Of a DNA stretch of 26,198 nt, positions 15,945 through 23,343 are shown piece after piece. Numbering within the stretch: the stretch's first letter is position 1; each line of letters opens with the position of its first letter. The notes below the pieces were generated by a model. It ran no database searches, was not told where the DNA came from, and saw nothing but the letters and a program-made list of their open reading frames with translations. Source of the DNA: Fen-1308 sp035319125. Lineage in GTDB: Bacteria > Nitrospirota > Thermodesulfovibrionia > Thermodesulfovibrionales > Dissulfurispiraceae. The DNA lies in contig DATHDG010000008.1 of the NCBI GenBank assembly GCA_035319125.1, forward strand, positions 1 through 26,198. Reading direction: 5' to 3'. The position numbers and the translations under genes were made by a program.

Positions 15945-16106
15945 AATGCGCGAGAAACACATAGATCTACTCGCTATATTCAGAGAATTGGAGGGCAATC
16001 TAATATCCCTCCTGCAAGACACGCGCTGTGAGCCGGCAGCCTGTTTGCCGGGCGTCTCTGAAAAATGATACTTCGGTCCGACATAAACGTCGGACCGTTT
16101 ATTTTT
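15945..16106 (+). ncRNA. candidate structured small RNA upstream of fhs (unrecognised family)
   Basis: A short unit bounded by an extended -10 and an intrinsic terminator. Perfect stems visible: GCGAG/CTCGC (15950-15954 with 15970-15974); a long-range TTCAGAGA/TCTCTGAA (15979-15986 with 16055-16062) enclosing GGAGGG/CCCTCC (15990-15995 with 16007-16012) and CCGGCA/TGCCGG (16033-16038 with 16046-16051); then the terminator hairpin. GCGCG at 15948-15952 could instead pair with CGCGC at 16022-16026, an alternative fold. I could not match it to 6S, ZTP, THF, SAM, TPP, cobalamin, glycine or cyclic-di-GMP RNAs from memory. It could also be an mRNA: an ATG at 15946 opens a 40-codon frame ending in TGA at 16066-16068, just before the terminator, but with no ribosome site. 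It may act in trans or as an attenuated fhs leader. Confidence 0.4.
16074..16106 (+). terminator. intrinsic terminator before fhs
   Basis: A perfect 9-bp G+C-rich stem (CGGTCCGAC / GTCGGACCG, 16074-16082 with 16089-16097) closes a 6-nt loop and is followed by TTTATTTTT. It fits a Rho-independent terminator on the plus strand. It ends about 86 bp before the fhs start, so fhs either has its own promoter downstream or depends on readthrough. Confidence 0.75.
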
Positions 16107-16192
16107 CGTTAGTTTCAATAATTAAGCTCCTGGATCTTTGGTCAAGGGGCTATATTTTTATCTGCACGAAATAGCTCATCAGGAGGTCATGT

Positions 16193-17956
16193 ATGCCGTA
16201 CGATGCGACTAAGTTAGCTGACTGGCAGATTTCCGAAGAAGCTGAAAAGAAGATGCCCGCACCCGAACAATTGCGCGATCAACTCGGCCTTAAAAAGGAC
16301 GAGATGCTGCCAATGGGCAGACTTTCAAAGGTAGATTTTCTCAAGATAATTAATCGACTTAAAGATAAGCCTGACGGCAAGTATATCGAAGTTACTGCCA
16401 TTACCCCTACTCCACTGGGTGAAGGGAAAAGCACCACTTCTGTCGGCCTTATGGAAGGTCTCGGCAAAAGAGGCGTGAATGTCGGCGGTGCACTGCGCCA
16501 GCCTTCAGGCGGACCCACCATGAATGTAAAAGGCACGGCAGCCGGCGGAGGGAATGCACTATTGATCCCGATGACGGAGTTTTCGCTTGGCCTTACCGGC
16601 GACATTAACGATATAATGAATGCCCACAACCTGGCAATGGTAGCCCTGAACGCCCGTATGCAGCATGAGCGTAACTATAACGATGAACAACTGGCCCGTT
16701 TGACTAAAATGCGTCGTCTCGACATTGATCCGACCCGCATCGAGATGGGATGGGTTATGGACTTCTGCGCTCAAGGCCTTCGCAATATAATCATGGGTAT
16801 TGGCGGCCGCACAGACGGCTTTATGATGCAGTCCAGGTTCGGCATCGCAGTCGGTTCGGAGTGCATGGCGATCCTAGCTGTTGCAAAGGATCTTGCCGAC
16901 CTGAAGCAGAGGCTCAACAATATAACTGTAGCCTTTGACAAAAGCGGCAAGCCGGTCACCACTGGCGATCTGGAAGTGGGCAATGCGATGACAGCATTTA
17001 TGCGAAACACTATCAATCCTACGCTCATGACCACCGCCGAGTATAATCCATGCTTTGTCCATGCGGGACCATTTGCGAACATCGCTGTCGGTCAGTCATC
17101 GATCATTGCAGACCGCGTAGGCCTTAAGCTTTTCGATTATCACGTCACAGAGTCGGGGTTTGCGGCTGATATAGGATTTGAGAAATTCTGGAACGTCAAA
17201 TGCCGCTTCAGTGGTCTGAAGCCGCACGTATCTGTTCTGACTACAACCATCCGCGCCCTCAAGATGCATGGCGGCGGACCGAAGGTTGTCGCCGGCAAGC
17301 CTCTGCCCGAAGAGTACACTAAAGAGAATCTTGGCCTGGTCGAAAAGGGCTGCGCTAACATGGTCCACATGATCGGCGTTATCCGCAAGTCCGGTATAAA
17401 CCCTGTCGTCTGTGTCAACAGGTTTTATACCGATACCGACGCTGAAGTCGCAGTTGTAAGAAAGGCCGCCGAGGCCGCAGGCGCACGTTGCGCGGAATCA
17501 CAGCATTGGCTCAAGGGCGGTGAAGGAGCTCTCGAACTGGCCGATGCTGTCATGGACGCTTGCAAAGAAGAAAACCAATTCAAATTCCTCTATCCACTTG
17601 AAATGAAACTGCGCGACCGCGTAGCCATAATCGCAAAAGAAGTCTACGGTGCAGACGGTGTTTCCTGGCTGCCCGAAGCCGAGGCCAAAGCTAAGATGCT
17701 CGAAGAAGATCCGAAATATGCGGACTTCGCGACCATGATGGTCAAGACCCATCTCAGCCTGAGCCACGACCCTGTCGTCAAAGGCGTTCCAAAGAACTGG
17801 ACCCTCCCGATCAGGGACGTCCTGATTTACTCCGGCGCCAAGTTCCTCTGCCCGTGCGCAGGCGCAATCAGCCTTATGCCTGGTACGAGTTCAAATCCGG
17901 CTTTCAGGAGAATCGACGTAGACACGGCAACAGGAAAGGTTTCAGGCCTGTTCTAA
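16193..17956 (+). CDS. fhs: formate-tetrahydrofolate ligase (10-formyl-THF synthetase)
   Basis: ATP-dependent ligation of formate to tetrahydrofolate, giving 10-formyl-THF; a methyl-branch step of the Wood-Ljungdahl pathway and a source of formyl groups for purine synthesis; cytoplasmic. The P-loop is ITPTPLGEGKSTTSVG (about residues 70-85). Other FTHFS blocks are ALRQPSGGPTMNVKGTAAGG, FSLGLTGDINDI, NPCFVHAGPFANIAVG and TVRALKMHGGG-like TTIRALKMHGGGPKV. At 587 residues it is slightly longer than the clostridial enzyme (about 556). ATG at 16193 follows AGGAGGT (16181-16187) at 5 nt; an out-of-frame ATG at 16189 is too close to that site to matter. The gene is richer in G+C, with many C-ending codons, unlike its neighbours, as expected of a highly expressed gene. 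It appears monocistronic. Confidence 0.97.
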   Translation: MPYDATKLADWQISEEAEKKMPAPEQLRDQLGLKKDEMLPMGRLSKVDFLKIINRLKDKPDGKYIEVTAITPTPLGEGKSTTSVGLMEGLGKRGVNVGGALRQPSGGPTMNVKGTAAGGGNALLIPMTEFSLGLTGDINDIMNAHNLAMVALNARMQHERNYNDEQLARLTKMRRLDIDPTRIEMGWVMDFCAQGLRNIIMGIGGRTDGFMMQSRFGIAVGSECMAILAVAKDLADLKQRLNNITVAFDKSGKPVTTGDLEVGNAMTAFMRNTINPTLMTTAEYNPCFVHAGPFANIAVGQSSIIADRVGLKLFDYHVTESGFAADIGFEKFWNVKCRFSGLKPHVSVLTTTIRALKMHGGGPKVVAGKPLPEEYTKENLGLVEKGCANMVHMIGVIRKSGINPVVCVNRFYTDTDAEVAVVRKAAEAAGARCAESQHWLKGGEGALELADAVMDACKEENQFKFLYPLEMKLRDRVAIIAKEVYGADGVSWLPEAEAKAKMLEEDPKYADFATMMVKTHLSLSHDPVVKGVPKNWTLPIRDVLIYSGAKFLCPCAGAISLMPGTSSNPAFRRIDVDTATGKVSGLF

Positions 17957-17973
17957 TTTCCGAATAAAACACA

Positions 17974-18013
17974 AAAAAGAAAAGCTCACGGCATGCCGTG
18001 AGCTTTTCTTTTT
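17974..18013. terminator. bidirectional intrinsic terminator (40-bp perfect palindrome)
   Basis: A perfect inverted repeat with 20-nt arms and no spacer: the core GCTCACGGCATGCCGTGAGC is flanked by A/G-rich and T/C-rich tracts that also pair. Each strand ends in a T-rich tail, so it can terminate fhs on the plus strand and the convergent 95-codon gene on the minus strand. It lies 17 bp past the fhs stop and 12 bp past the stop of the opposing gene. Confidence 0.88.
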
Positions 18014-18025
18014 GAAAGTCCATTA

Positions 18026-18313
18026 CTACTCTACTACTTCCCAGTTTGCCTCGAAAGTATTGTCAAGTAGAGTATAGAGATATCCCATCATCTTACCTAC
18101 GCCGGGCAGAACCCCTTTTTTAATTTGCCAGAAAGAAAGGTGGATCGCAGGCACCATCTGAGGGTTTGCTGTGTCGTCACCTACATGCTGCCATGCTTCG
18201 CTCTTGCCCATGATCCGCCATAATGTCCGATATTTCCTGTTTCTGACTGTCTGCCCTACCCTTGGTAACTTGCTGCGCAAAGCTTCGAACTGTGACTCTA
18301 CCGTGCCGGCCAT
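18026..18313 (-). CDS. small conserved-looking protein of unknown function (95 aa)
   Basis: I do not recognise the family. The case for a real gene: a strong GGGAGG 5 nt before the ATG, its own terminator, an isolated position between divergent and convergent neighbours, and a balanced composition with many conserved-type residues (W, G, P, Y). The N-terminal half is basic (KLPRVGQTVRNRKYRTLWR). The middle has SEAWQHVGDD and VPAIHLSFWQIKKG, and the end has GVGKMMGYLYTLLDNTFEAN. No signal peptide, membrane segment, cysteine pair or nucleotide motif is visible, so a soluble cytoplasmic protein is likely. A G+C-rich hairpin lies just upstream of its ribosome site. Confidence 0.72.
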   Translation of the reverse strand: MAGTVESQFEALRSKLPRVGQTVRNRKYRTLWRIMGKSEAWQHVGDDTANPQMVPAIHLSFWQIKKGVLPGVGKMMGYLYTLLDNTFEANWEVVE

Positions 18314-18329
18314 GATTTCCTCCCTTCAG

Positions 18330-18352
18330 GTCCGGCGGGCGCCTCGCCGGAC
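18330..18352 (-). promoter_or_regulatory. leader hairpin before the 95-aa gene
   Basis: GTCCGGCG and CGCCGGAC form a perfect 8-bp stem with a 7-nt loop. Read on the minus strand, its 3' arm ends 5 nt before the GGGAGG ribosome site of the 95-codon gene. There is no T tract, so it is not a standard terminator. It may stabilise the mRNA 5' end or influence ribosome access. No convincing promoter was found upstream on this strand. Confidence 0.4.
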
Positions 18353-18534
18353 TCATCAGACGTTCATAATTGCAGCGGCCAAGTTCGTCAGTCTTCTAAA
18401 TACGTACTCCCTTACTAATAATTACCATAAAGCAGACTGATTGTCCATCGGATTTTAAGGCCTTTCCCCTTGAATGACTAACCCTTCAGGTTTGAGTTAT
18501 AGTATAGGGATATACTTTCACTCCGGCGGTGCAG

Positions 18535-21093
18535 ATGCAGGATTTCATTATAATAAAGGGCGCGAGAGAGCATAACCTCAAGAATATAGATGTCGTCATC
18601 CCGCGCGATAAAATAACAGTCATTACCGGACCGTCCGGCTCCGGCAAGTCATCGCTCGCCATCGATACCATCTATGCAGAAGGGCAAAGAAGATATGTGG
18701 AAAGCCTATCAGCTTATGCCAGGCAGTTTCTGGAACAGATGCAGAAACCGGAGGTGGACTCCATTGAAGGTCTATCTCCATCTATAGCTATCAACCAGAA
18801 GACTGTCAGCAGAAGTCCACGTTCGACAGTCGGCACGATAACTGAGATATATGATTATATGAGAGTCCTCTTCACAAGAATCGGGACTCCATATTGCTAT
18901 AACTGCGGCTCTCTTATTACCACACAAGACATTCACAATATTATCAAATCGATATTGGCTCTACCTCTAGGCACTAAGATTCAGATACTTGCCCCCATCG
19001 TAAGGGAGAGAAAAGGTGAATACAAGAAAGAGCTCAGACAGATGAGAATGGAAGGTTTTATAAGGGCGAGGATAGACGGCAAGATGGTTGATCTGACGCG
19101 TGACATCTCTCTCAGGAAGACCTTGAGGCATACGATCGAGATTGTAATTGACCGATTTATAATCAAACATTCGATTGAAAAGCAGCTTAGGCATGCAATA
19201 GACGTATCATTAAAATATGCTGATACAGTAATCATTAACATTATGGATGCAGAGAAGGATATAGCCTTCAGCCGTACACTGGCTTGTGCGAAGTGCGGTA
19301 TCAGTTACCCGGAGATAGAGCCTCGCCTGTTCTCCTTTAATAGTAAATATGGCGCCTGCCCTGCATGCGGCGGGCTGGGCTTTTCGAACATGCTACCTGC
19401 TGAATTAGCGGATGCCGCCGAACAAGAACTGTATACGACCGGACTGGAAGATGTGGAACTGACGCATATGACTCCGTGTGAGTCCTGCAGCGGCAGGAGG
19501 CTTAGAAAAGAGGCTTTACACATCACGATTGGCGATATTAACATAGGTGATTTTTCAGGTATGTCTGTTAAGGAGGCTTCAGCATATATAGCTGATATTT
19601 CTTCAACATTATCAGACAAGGATCTTGCAATTTCACGCAGGGTAATCAAAGAGGTCGCTGAGCGGCTGACCTTTCTTCAGAGAGTCGGACTTGCATATAT
19701 TACCCTGGATCGTCCTTCCTTGACGCTATCAGGTGGAGAGGCGCAACGAATCAGGCTTGCCACACAGCTTGGGTCATCGCTAACAGGTGTCTTGTATGTG
19801 CTTGATGAGCCAAGTATAGGCCTCCACCCACGTGACTGTTCGAAGCTGCTTGATAGCCTGTCTGAAATCAGAGATGCCGGAAATACTGTAGTGATAGTTG
19901 AACACAATGAAGAGACGATACGATGGGCTGATCACGTAATTGACATGGGCCCGGGCGCCGGAAGCAACGGTGGTTGGATAATTGCCACAGGCAGTCCTAA
20001 ACAGATAATCAACATGGATTCATCTATTACCGGCAAATTTCTGGGCTGTGAACTTAATATCCCCATACCGCAAATACGCCGCCGTCCCGGTGATTGGATC
20101 AAAATAATGGGCGCCTCCGAATTCAATCTAAAAAATATTGATGTTGCCATCCCTATAGGCGTTTTTCTTTGCGTTACGGGAGTTTCAGGCTCCGGCAAAA
20201 GCACTTTAATATTTGAGATTCTATATAAACACTTGATGAGTCGCTTATTCAAAGGGACCATGGTGCCGGGCAAATGCTCTAAAATCGAAGGTATAGATAA
20301 ATTAGACAGAGCTATATCAATAGATCAGTCGCCGCTCGGAAGGACCCCAAGATCTAATCCTGCTACATATACTGGTATCTTTACATTTATCAGAAACCTC
20401 TTCTCACAAATAGCTGAATCACGTGTAAGGGGTTATTCGCCTTCCCGATTCAGCTTCAATGTCTCAAGCGGAAGGTGTGAAAATTGCCAAGGTGACGGCC
20501 AGAAAAAAATCGAGATGCATTTTTTACCGAACGTATATGTAACATGTGATGTTTGCAAGGGGGCTAGATATAACAAAGAAACTCTGGACATCCGTTACAA
20601 AGACAGGAACATAGCTGAGATTTTGGACATGACTATTTCAGAAGCGCTTGATTTCTTTTCAGCAATTCCACCTCTGAAGCAACGCCTGTCAGTGCTTGAA
20701 GAGGTCGGGCTTGGATACCTGAAACTCGGTCAGTCTGCTACTACGCTTTCAGGCGGCGAAGCTCAAAGGCTTAAAATATCACGAGAGCTCGGCAAGCGCC
20801 CGACTGGAAAGACTTTGTATATTTTGGATGAACCGACAACCGGTTTGCATTTTGTTGACATAGGCAAATTACTTGGCGTGATTAACAGACTTGTGGATAT
20901 GGGCAATAGCGTTATAGTTATAGAGCATGATCTTGATATAATCAAATCTGCGGACTATATTATCGATCTGGGGCCTGAAGGCGGCGATGGCGGCGGCGAT
21001 GTTGTTGCTGTCGGAACTCCCGAAGATCTGGCAAAAGAGGAGAAATCCTTTACCGGTAGGTACCTGCGCGATAAAATGTCAGGTGATTGCTGA
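18535..21093 (+). CDS. uvrA: excinuclease ABC subunit A, variant lacking most of the insertion domain
   Basis: Damage-recognition ATPase of nucleotide excision repair; a dimer that loads UvrB at lesions. Two ABC modules are complete: Walker A GPSGSGKS (32-39) with LSGGEAQ (398-404) and YVLDEPS; and GVSGSGKS (549-556) with TLSGGEAQ and YILDEPTTG. Zinc ligands are visible: C121/C124 with C315/C318, C251/C254 with C275/C278, and C648/C651 with C671/C674. The UvrB-binding region (about 130-200, RERKGEYKKELRQ) is kept. Only about 34 residues (281-314) separate CPACGGLG from CESCSGRRL, where typical UvrA has over 110; this insertion-domain loss accounts for the 852-residue length against about 940. 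I use ATG at 18535, which starts the family opening MQDFIIIKGAREHNLKNI; a GTG at 18529 adds two residues with no better ribosome site. First gene of the uvrA-apbE-yacG-dapB set. Confidence 0.95.
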   Translation: MQDFIIIKGAREHNLKNIDVVIPRDKITVITGPSGSGKSSLAIDTIYAEGQRRYVESLSAYARQFLEQMQKPEVDSIEGLSPSIAINQKTVSRSPRSTVGTITEIYDYMRVLFTRIGTPYCYNCGSLITTQDIHNIIKSILALPLGTKIQILAPIVRERKGEYKKELRQMRMEGFIRARIDGKMVDLTRDISLRKTLRHTIEIVIDRFIIKHSIEKQLRHAIDVSLKYADTVIINIMDAEKDIAFSRTLACAKCGISYPEIEPRLFSFNSKYGACPACGGLGFSNMLPAELADAAEQELYTTGLEDVELTHMTPCESCSGRRLRKEALHITIGDINIGDFSGMSVKEASAYIADISSTLSDKDLAISRRVIKEVAERLTFLQRVGLAYITLDRPSLTLSGGEAQRIRLATQLGSSLTGVLYVLDEPSIGLHPRDCSKLLDSLSEIRDAGNTVVIVEHNEETIRWADHVIDMGPGAGSNGGWIIATGSPKQIINMDSSITGKFLGCELNIPIPQIRRRPGDWIKIMGASEFNLKNIDVAIPIGVFLCVTGVSGSGKSTLIFEILYKHLMSRLFKGTMVPGKCSKIEGIDKLDRAISIDQSPLGRTPRSNPATYTGIFTFIRNLFSQIAESRVRGYSPSRFSFNVSSGRCENCQGDGQKKIEMHFLPNVYVTCDVCKGARYNKETLDIRYKDRNIAEILDMTISEALDFFSAIPPLKQRLSVLEEVGLGYLKLGQSATTLSGGEAQRLKISRELGKRPTGKTLYILDEPTTGLHFVDIGKLLGVINRLVDMGNSVIVIEHDLDIIKSADYIIDLGPEGGDGGGDVVAVGTPEDLAKEEKSFTGRYLRDKMSGDC

Positions 21094-22133
21094 TGACAAC
21101 AAGATTGCGAAGCATCATTTTACGAAAAACTATAATTGCAATTCTTTTCTTAGTGATAGTTACGTCCTTTATATCATGCACCTCGGAGAGGATATATAAA
21201 GAAACACGTCCATCTATGTACACGATAGTAAGCATTACCATAGTCGCAATAAATCAGGACCAGGCGAATGCGATCATAAATGACTCTTTCAGTGAACTCG
21301 ACAGACTTGCAAAACTCTTAAACTTCTATTCTGAAACAAGTGAGATTTCTGAAATCAACAGACAAGCCGGCTTAAAGCCGGTAAAAGTGTCGCAGGATAC
21401 TCTTGATATTTTAGAGAAGTCAGTTTACGTATCTGAAAAAACTGATGGCGCTTTTGATGTGACCATAGGGCCTCTTGTAAGACTCTGGGATATCAAGAAC
21501 AAAATCATTCCCAATCAAACGGCAATTGAAGCTCATAAGAAGATCGCAGGGTATAAAAACATAGTTATCGACAGAAGTTCATCTACTGTGTATCTCAAAC
21601 TGAGAGGCGCTCAAATTGATCTGGGCGGAATAATCAAGGGCTATGCAGTAGACAAAGTCGTGGATCTGCTTCTGCGCCGGGGCATACGAGCGGCAGTGGT
21701 ATCGGTTGGTGGTGAAGTCAGGACTCTTGGGAAGAAACCCGATGGTAATCCCTGGGTGGTAGGTGTGCAAAATCCCAGGCAGACCGGCCCCGATGATGAA
21801 GTTATCGCCACTATCAACCTGTCTGACAAGGCACTTTCGACTTCAGGAGATTATATAAGATATTTTGAGAAAAACGGGGTTAGATATCATCATTTGCTTG
21901 ACCCGAAGACCGGATATCCATCTGCGCAATGTGGCAGTGCTACTGTCGTTGCCTCAGATAATACGACTGCAGACGCCTTTGCCAAACTTTTCGTTCTCGG
22001 CCCTGCTAGAGGTGTCGCCATTGCAAAACAACTTGGGTTTGACATTCTGTTTATAGATTGCAAAGGCGATATCGTTATGACCGATAGTCTAAAAGACAAG
22101 ATTACACTGATTGGCAAGAAACAATCACAATGA
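21093..22133 (+). CDS. apbE: FAD:protein FMN transferase (ApbE family lipoprotein)
   Basis: Transfers FMN from FAD to a threonine of target flavoproteins such as the Nqr/Rnf C and G subunits, acting outside the cytoplasmic membrane. The N-terminus is a lipoprotein signal peptide: basic RLRSIILRK, a hydrophobic core, and a lipobox-like FISC with the lipidated Cys at residue 29. Family blocks: SEISEINRQAG, GAFDVTIGPLVRLW, QIDLGGIIKGYAVDKV (FAD site), VSVGGEVRTLG, ALSTSGDYIRYF, HHLLDPKTGYP and NTTADAFAKLF (metal and FAD site). I start at ATG 21093, which shares one base with the uvrA stop (TGATG) and has AGGTG 7 nt upstream; a TTG at 21087 would add two residues. About 346 residues is the usual length. 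Its stop overlaps yacG as ATGA. No Rnf or Nqr genes are in the window. Confidence 0.93.
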   Translation: MTTRLRSIILRKTIIAILFLVIVTSFISCTSERIYKETRPSMYTIVSITIVAINQDQANAIINDSFSELDRLAKLLNFYSETSEISEINRQAGLKPVKVSQDTLDILEKSVYVSEKTDGAFDVTIGPLVRLWDIKNKIIPNQTAIEAHKKIAGYKNIVIDRSSSTVYLKLRGAQIDLGGIIKGYAVDKVVDLLLRRGIRAAVVSVGGEVRTLGKKPDGNPWVVGVQNPRQTGPDDEVIATINLSDKALSTSGDYIRYFEKNGVRYHHLLDPKTGYPSAQCGSATVVASDNTTADAFAKLFVLGPARGVAIAKQLGFDILFIDCKGDIVMTDSLKDKITLIGKKQSQ

Positions 22134-22321
22134 TAATAACTTGTCCATCTTGCAAGCAAAGATGCACCTGGGAAGAAAATCCATGGCGACCTTTCTGCTC
22201 TGAGAGATGCAAAATGATCGATCTTGGCAATTGGGCCATGGAACAGTACAAAATACCAGAGCCAATTTCAGATGAAAATAAAGATACTGACAACATACAC
22301 AATGACAGGAGGGAGCCATGA
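22130..22321 (+). CDS. yacG: YacG-type zinc-ribbon protein (DNA gyrase inhibitor family)
   Basis: Small 63-residue zinc protein. C5 and C8 in CPSCKQ, with C23 and C27 in NPWRPFCSERCK, form the four-Cys zinc site, and IDLGNWAMEQYKIPE is the following YacG signature. The E. coli homologue binds GyrB and inhibits gyrase; that role here is by homology. The acidic, polar tail is typical. It overlaps apbE by 4 bp and dapB by 4 bp (ATGA on both sides), so translation is probably coupled along the operon. Confidence 0.9.
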   Translation: MIITCPSCKQRCTWEENPWRPFCSERCKMIDLGNWAMEQYKIPEPISDENKDTDNIHNDRREP

Positions 22322-23121
22322 CTAGAATAATAGTAGCTGGAGCAACCGGACGGATGGGCAGCAGAATAGTCGCGCTTTCCAGGGACTTTCAGGGAATCCA
22401 GCTTTCTGGAGCATTCGAAAGAAGAGGTCATGCATCAACAGGCAAGGATGCCGGTCTTCTGGCAGGTTGCGGCGAAACTGGTGTATTCTTGTCTGACGAT
22501 CTCGGATCAATAATAAATAGCGGTGATGTAATTATTGATTTCACTGTGCCTGAATCAACATTTGCCAATCTGCAGTTGGCAGCTTCCAGAAAGAAGTCTA
22601 TGATTATCGGAACAACTGGTATAACCTCGCAACAAATGGAAACAGTGAAGCAGCTCTCAAAAGAAGTCGCTATAGTTATGGCCCCTAATATGAGTATCGG
22701 CGTTAATCTGCTCTTGCGGGTACTTAAAGACGTAGCGAAGGTACTCGGAGATGACTACGACATTGAGATAGTCGAGGCCCACCACAGACTGAAAAAAGAC
22801 GCTCCGAGCGGGACAGCACTTAAGATGGCTCAGGTGATAGCAGACGCCGTAAACAGGGACCTCAACGAGGTTGCCGTCTATGCCAGAAAGGGCATTATCG
22901 GCGAAAGGACAAAGAAGGAGATCGGCATTCAGACTATAAGGGCGGGCGATATCGTAGGAGACCATACGGTTATTTTTGGCGGTCTTGGAGAACGTATTGA
23001 GATCACGCACAAGGCATCCAGCAGAGATACATTTGCACGCGGTGCGCTGAGGGCTGCGCTCTGGCTTACCGGCAAAGTGCCGGGACTGTACGATATGCAG
23101 GATGTCCTTGGTCTGAAATAG
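22318..23121 (+). CDS. dapB: 4-hydroxy-tetrahydrodipicolinate reductase
   Basis: NAD(P)H-dependent reduction of 4-hydroxy-tetrahydrodipicolinate to tetrahydrodipicolinate in the diaminopimelate/lysine pathway, supplying peptidoglycan and lysine; cytoplasmic. The Rossmann motif is VAGATGRMGSR (residues 6-16). GTTGIT near residue 98 and APNMSIGVNLL near 122 are family blocks. The catalytic segment is EAHHRLKKDAPSGTAL, with H155 and K159 matching the E. coli catalytic His and Lys. IGIQTIRAGDIVGDHTVIF and ITHKASSRDTFARGA complete the C-terminal domain. At 267 residues it is full length. ATG overlaps the yacG stop, with GGAGGGA upstream. It is the last gene of its operon; no clear terminator follows. 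Confidence 0.96.
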   Translation: MTRIIVAGATGRMGSRIVALSRDFQGIQLSGAFERRGHASTGKDAGLLAGCGETGVFLSDDLGSIINSGDVIIDFTVPESTFANLQLAASRKKSMIIGTTGITSQQMETVKQLSKEVAIVMAPNMSIGVNLLLRVLKDVAKVLGDDYDIEIVEAHHRLKKDAPSGTALKMAQVIADAVNRDLNEVAVYARKGIIGERTKKEIGIQTIRAGDIVGDHTVIFGGLGERIEITHKASSRDTFARGALRAALWLTGKVPGLYDMQDVLGLK

Positions 23122-23316
23122 CCTCAAGGGTAAGACAATAAATAGCATCTACGACATTTCTGAAACTATGATACATATATAGTCAGGACTTGACCGGTCG
23201 GTCGATGCAAGAGAAAGTATCTACTTCCTCCCATGTTTCATATCGGTGACATTTGGGAACGCTACGCTTTGCACCTCCTATGTAGATTGTCAACCCAAGT
23301 GCAAATTAATTTACGC

Positions 23317-23343
23317 TGTGTGATTCATAGACATGGTTTCAAT
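23317..23343. repeat. IS481 element, left inverted repeat
   Basis: Starts TGTGTGATTCATAGACAT and ends TTTCAAT. It matches the reverse complement of 25691-25717 at 24 of 27 positions, with mismatches at positions 12, 19 and 20. It overlaps the transposase stop codon, as is usual for this compact family. Confidence 0.8.

Noticed and set aside
15880..16068. 62-codon open frame (or 40 codons from 15946) upstream of fhs
   Set aside because: Not called as a gene because there is no ribosome site, no known motif, and it lies over several perfect RNA stems. It is kept only as an alternative reading of the structured transcript.
15945..16106. Match to a known riboswitch (ZTP/pfl and THF were the obvious candidates before fhs) or 6S RNA
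   Set aside because: The conserved core sequences I know for ZTP, THF, SAM, TPP, cobalamin, glycine, cyclic-di-GMP RNAs and the rod-with-bubble layout of 6S are not visible. A covariance-model search would settle it.
23122..23316. Gene, terminator or element remnant between dapB and the IS481 left end
   Set aside because: There is a short GACCGGTC palindrome but no stable hairpin with a T tract, no open frame of note and no repeat matching the IS ends.
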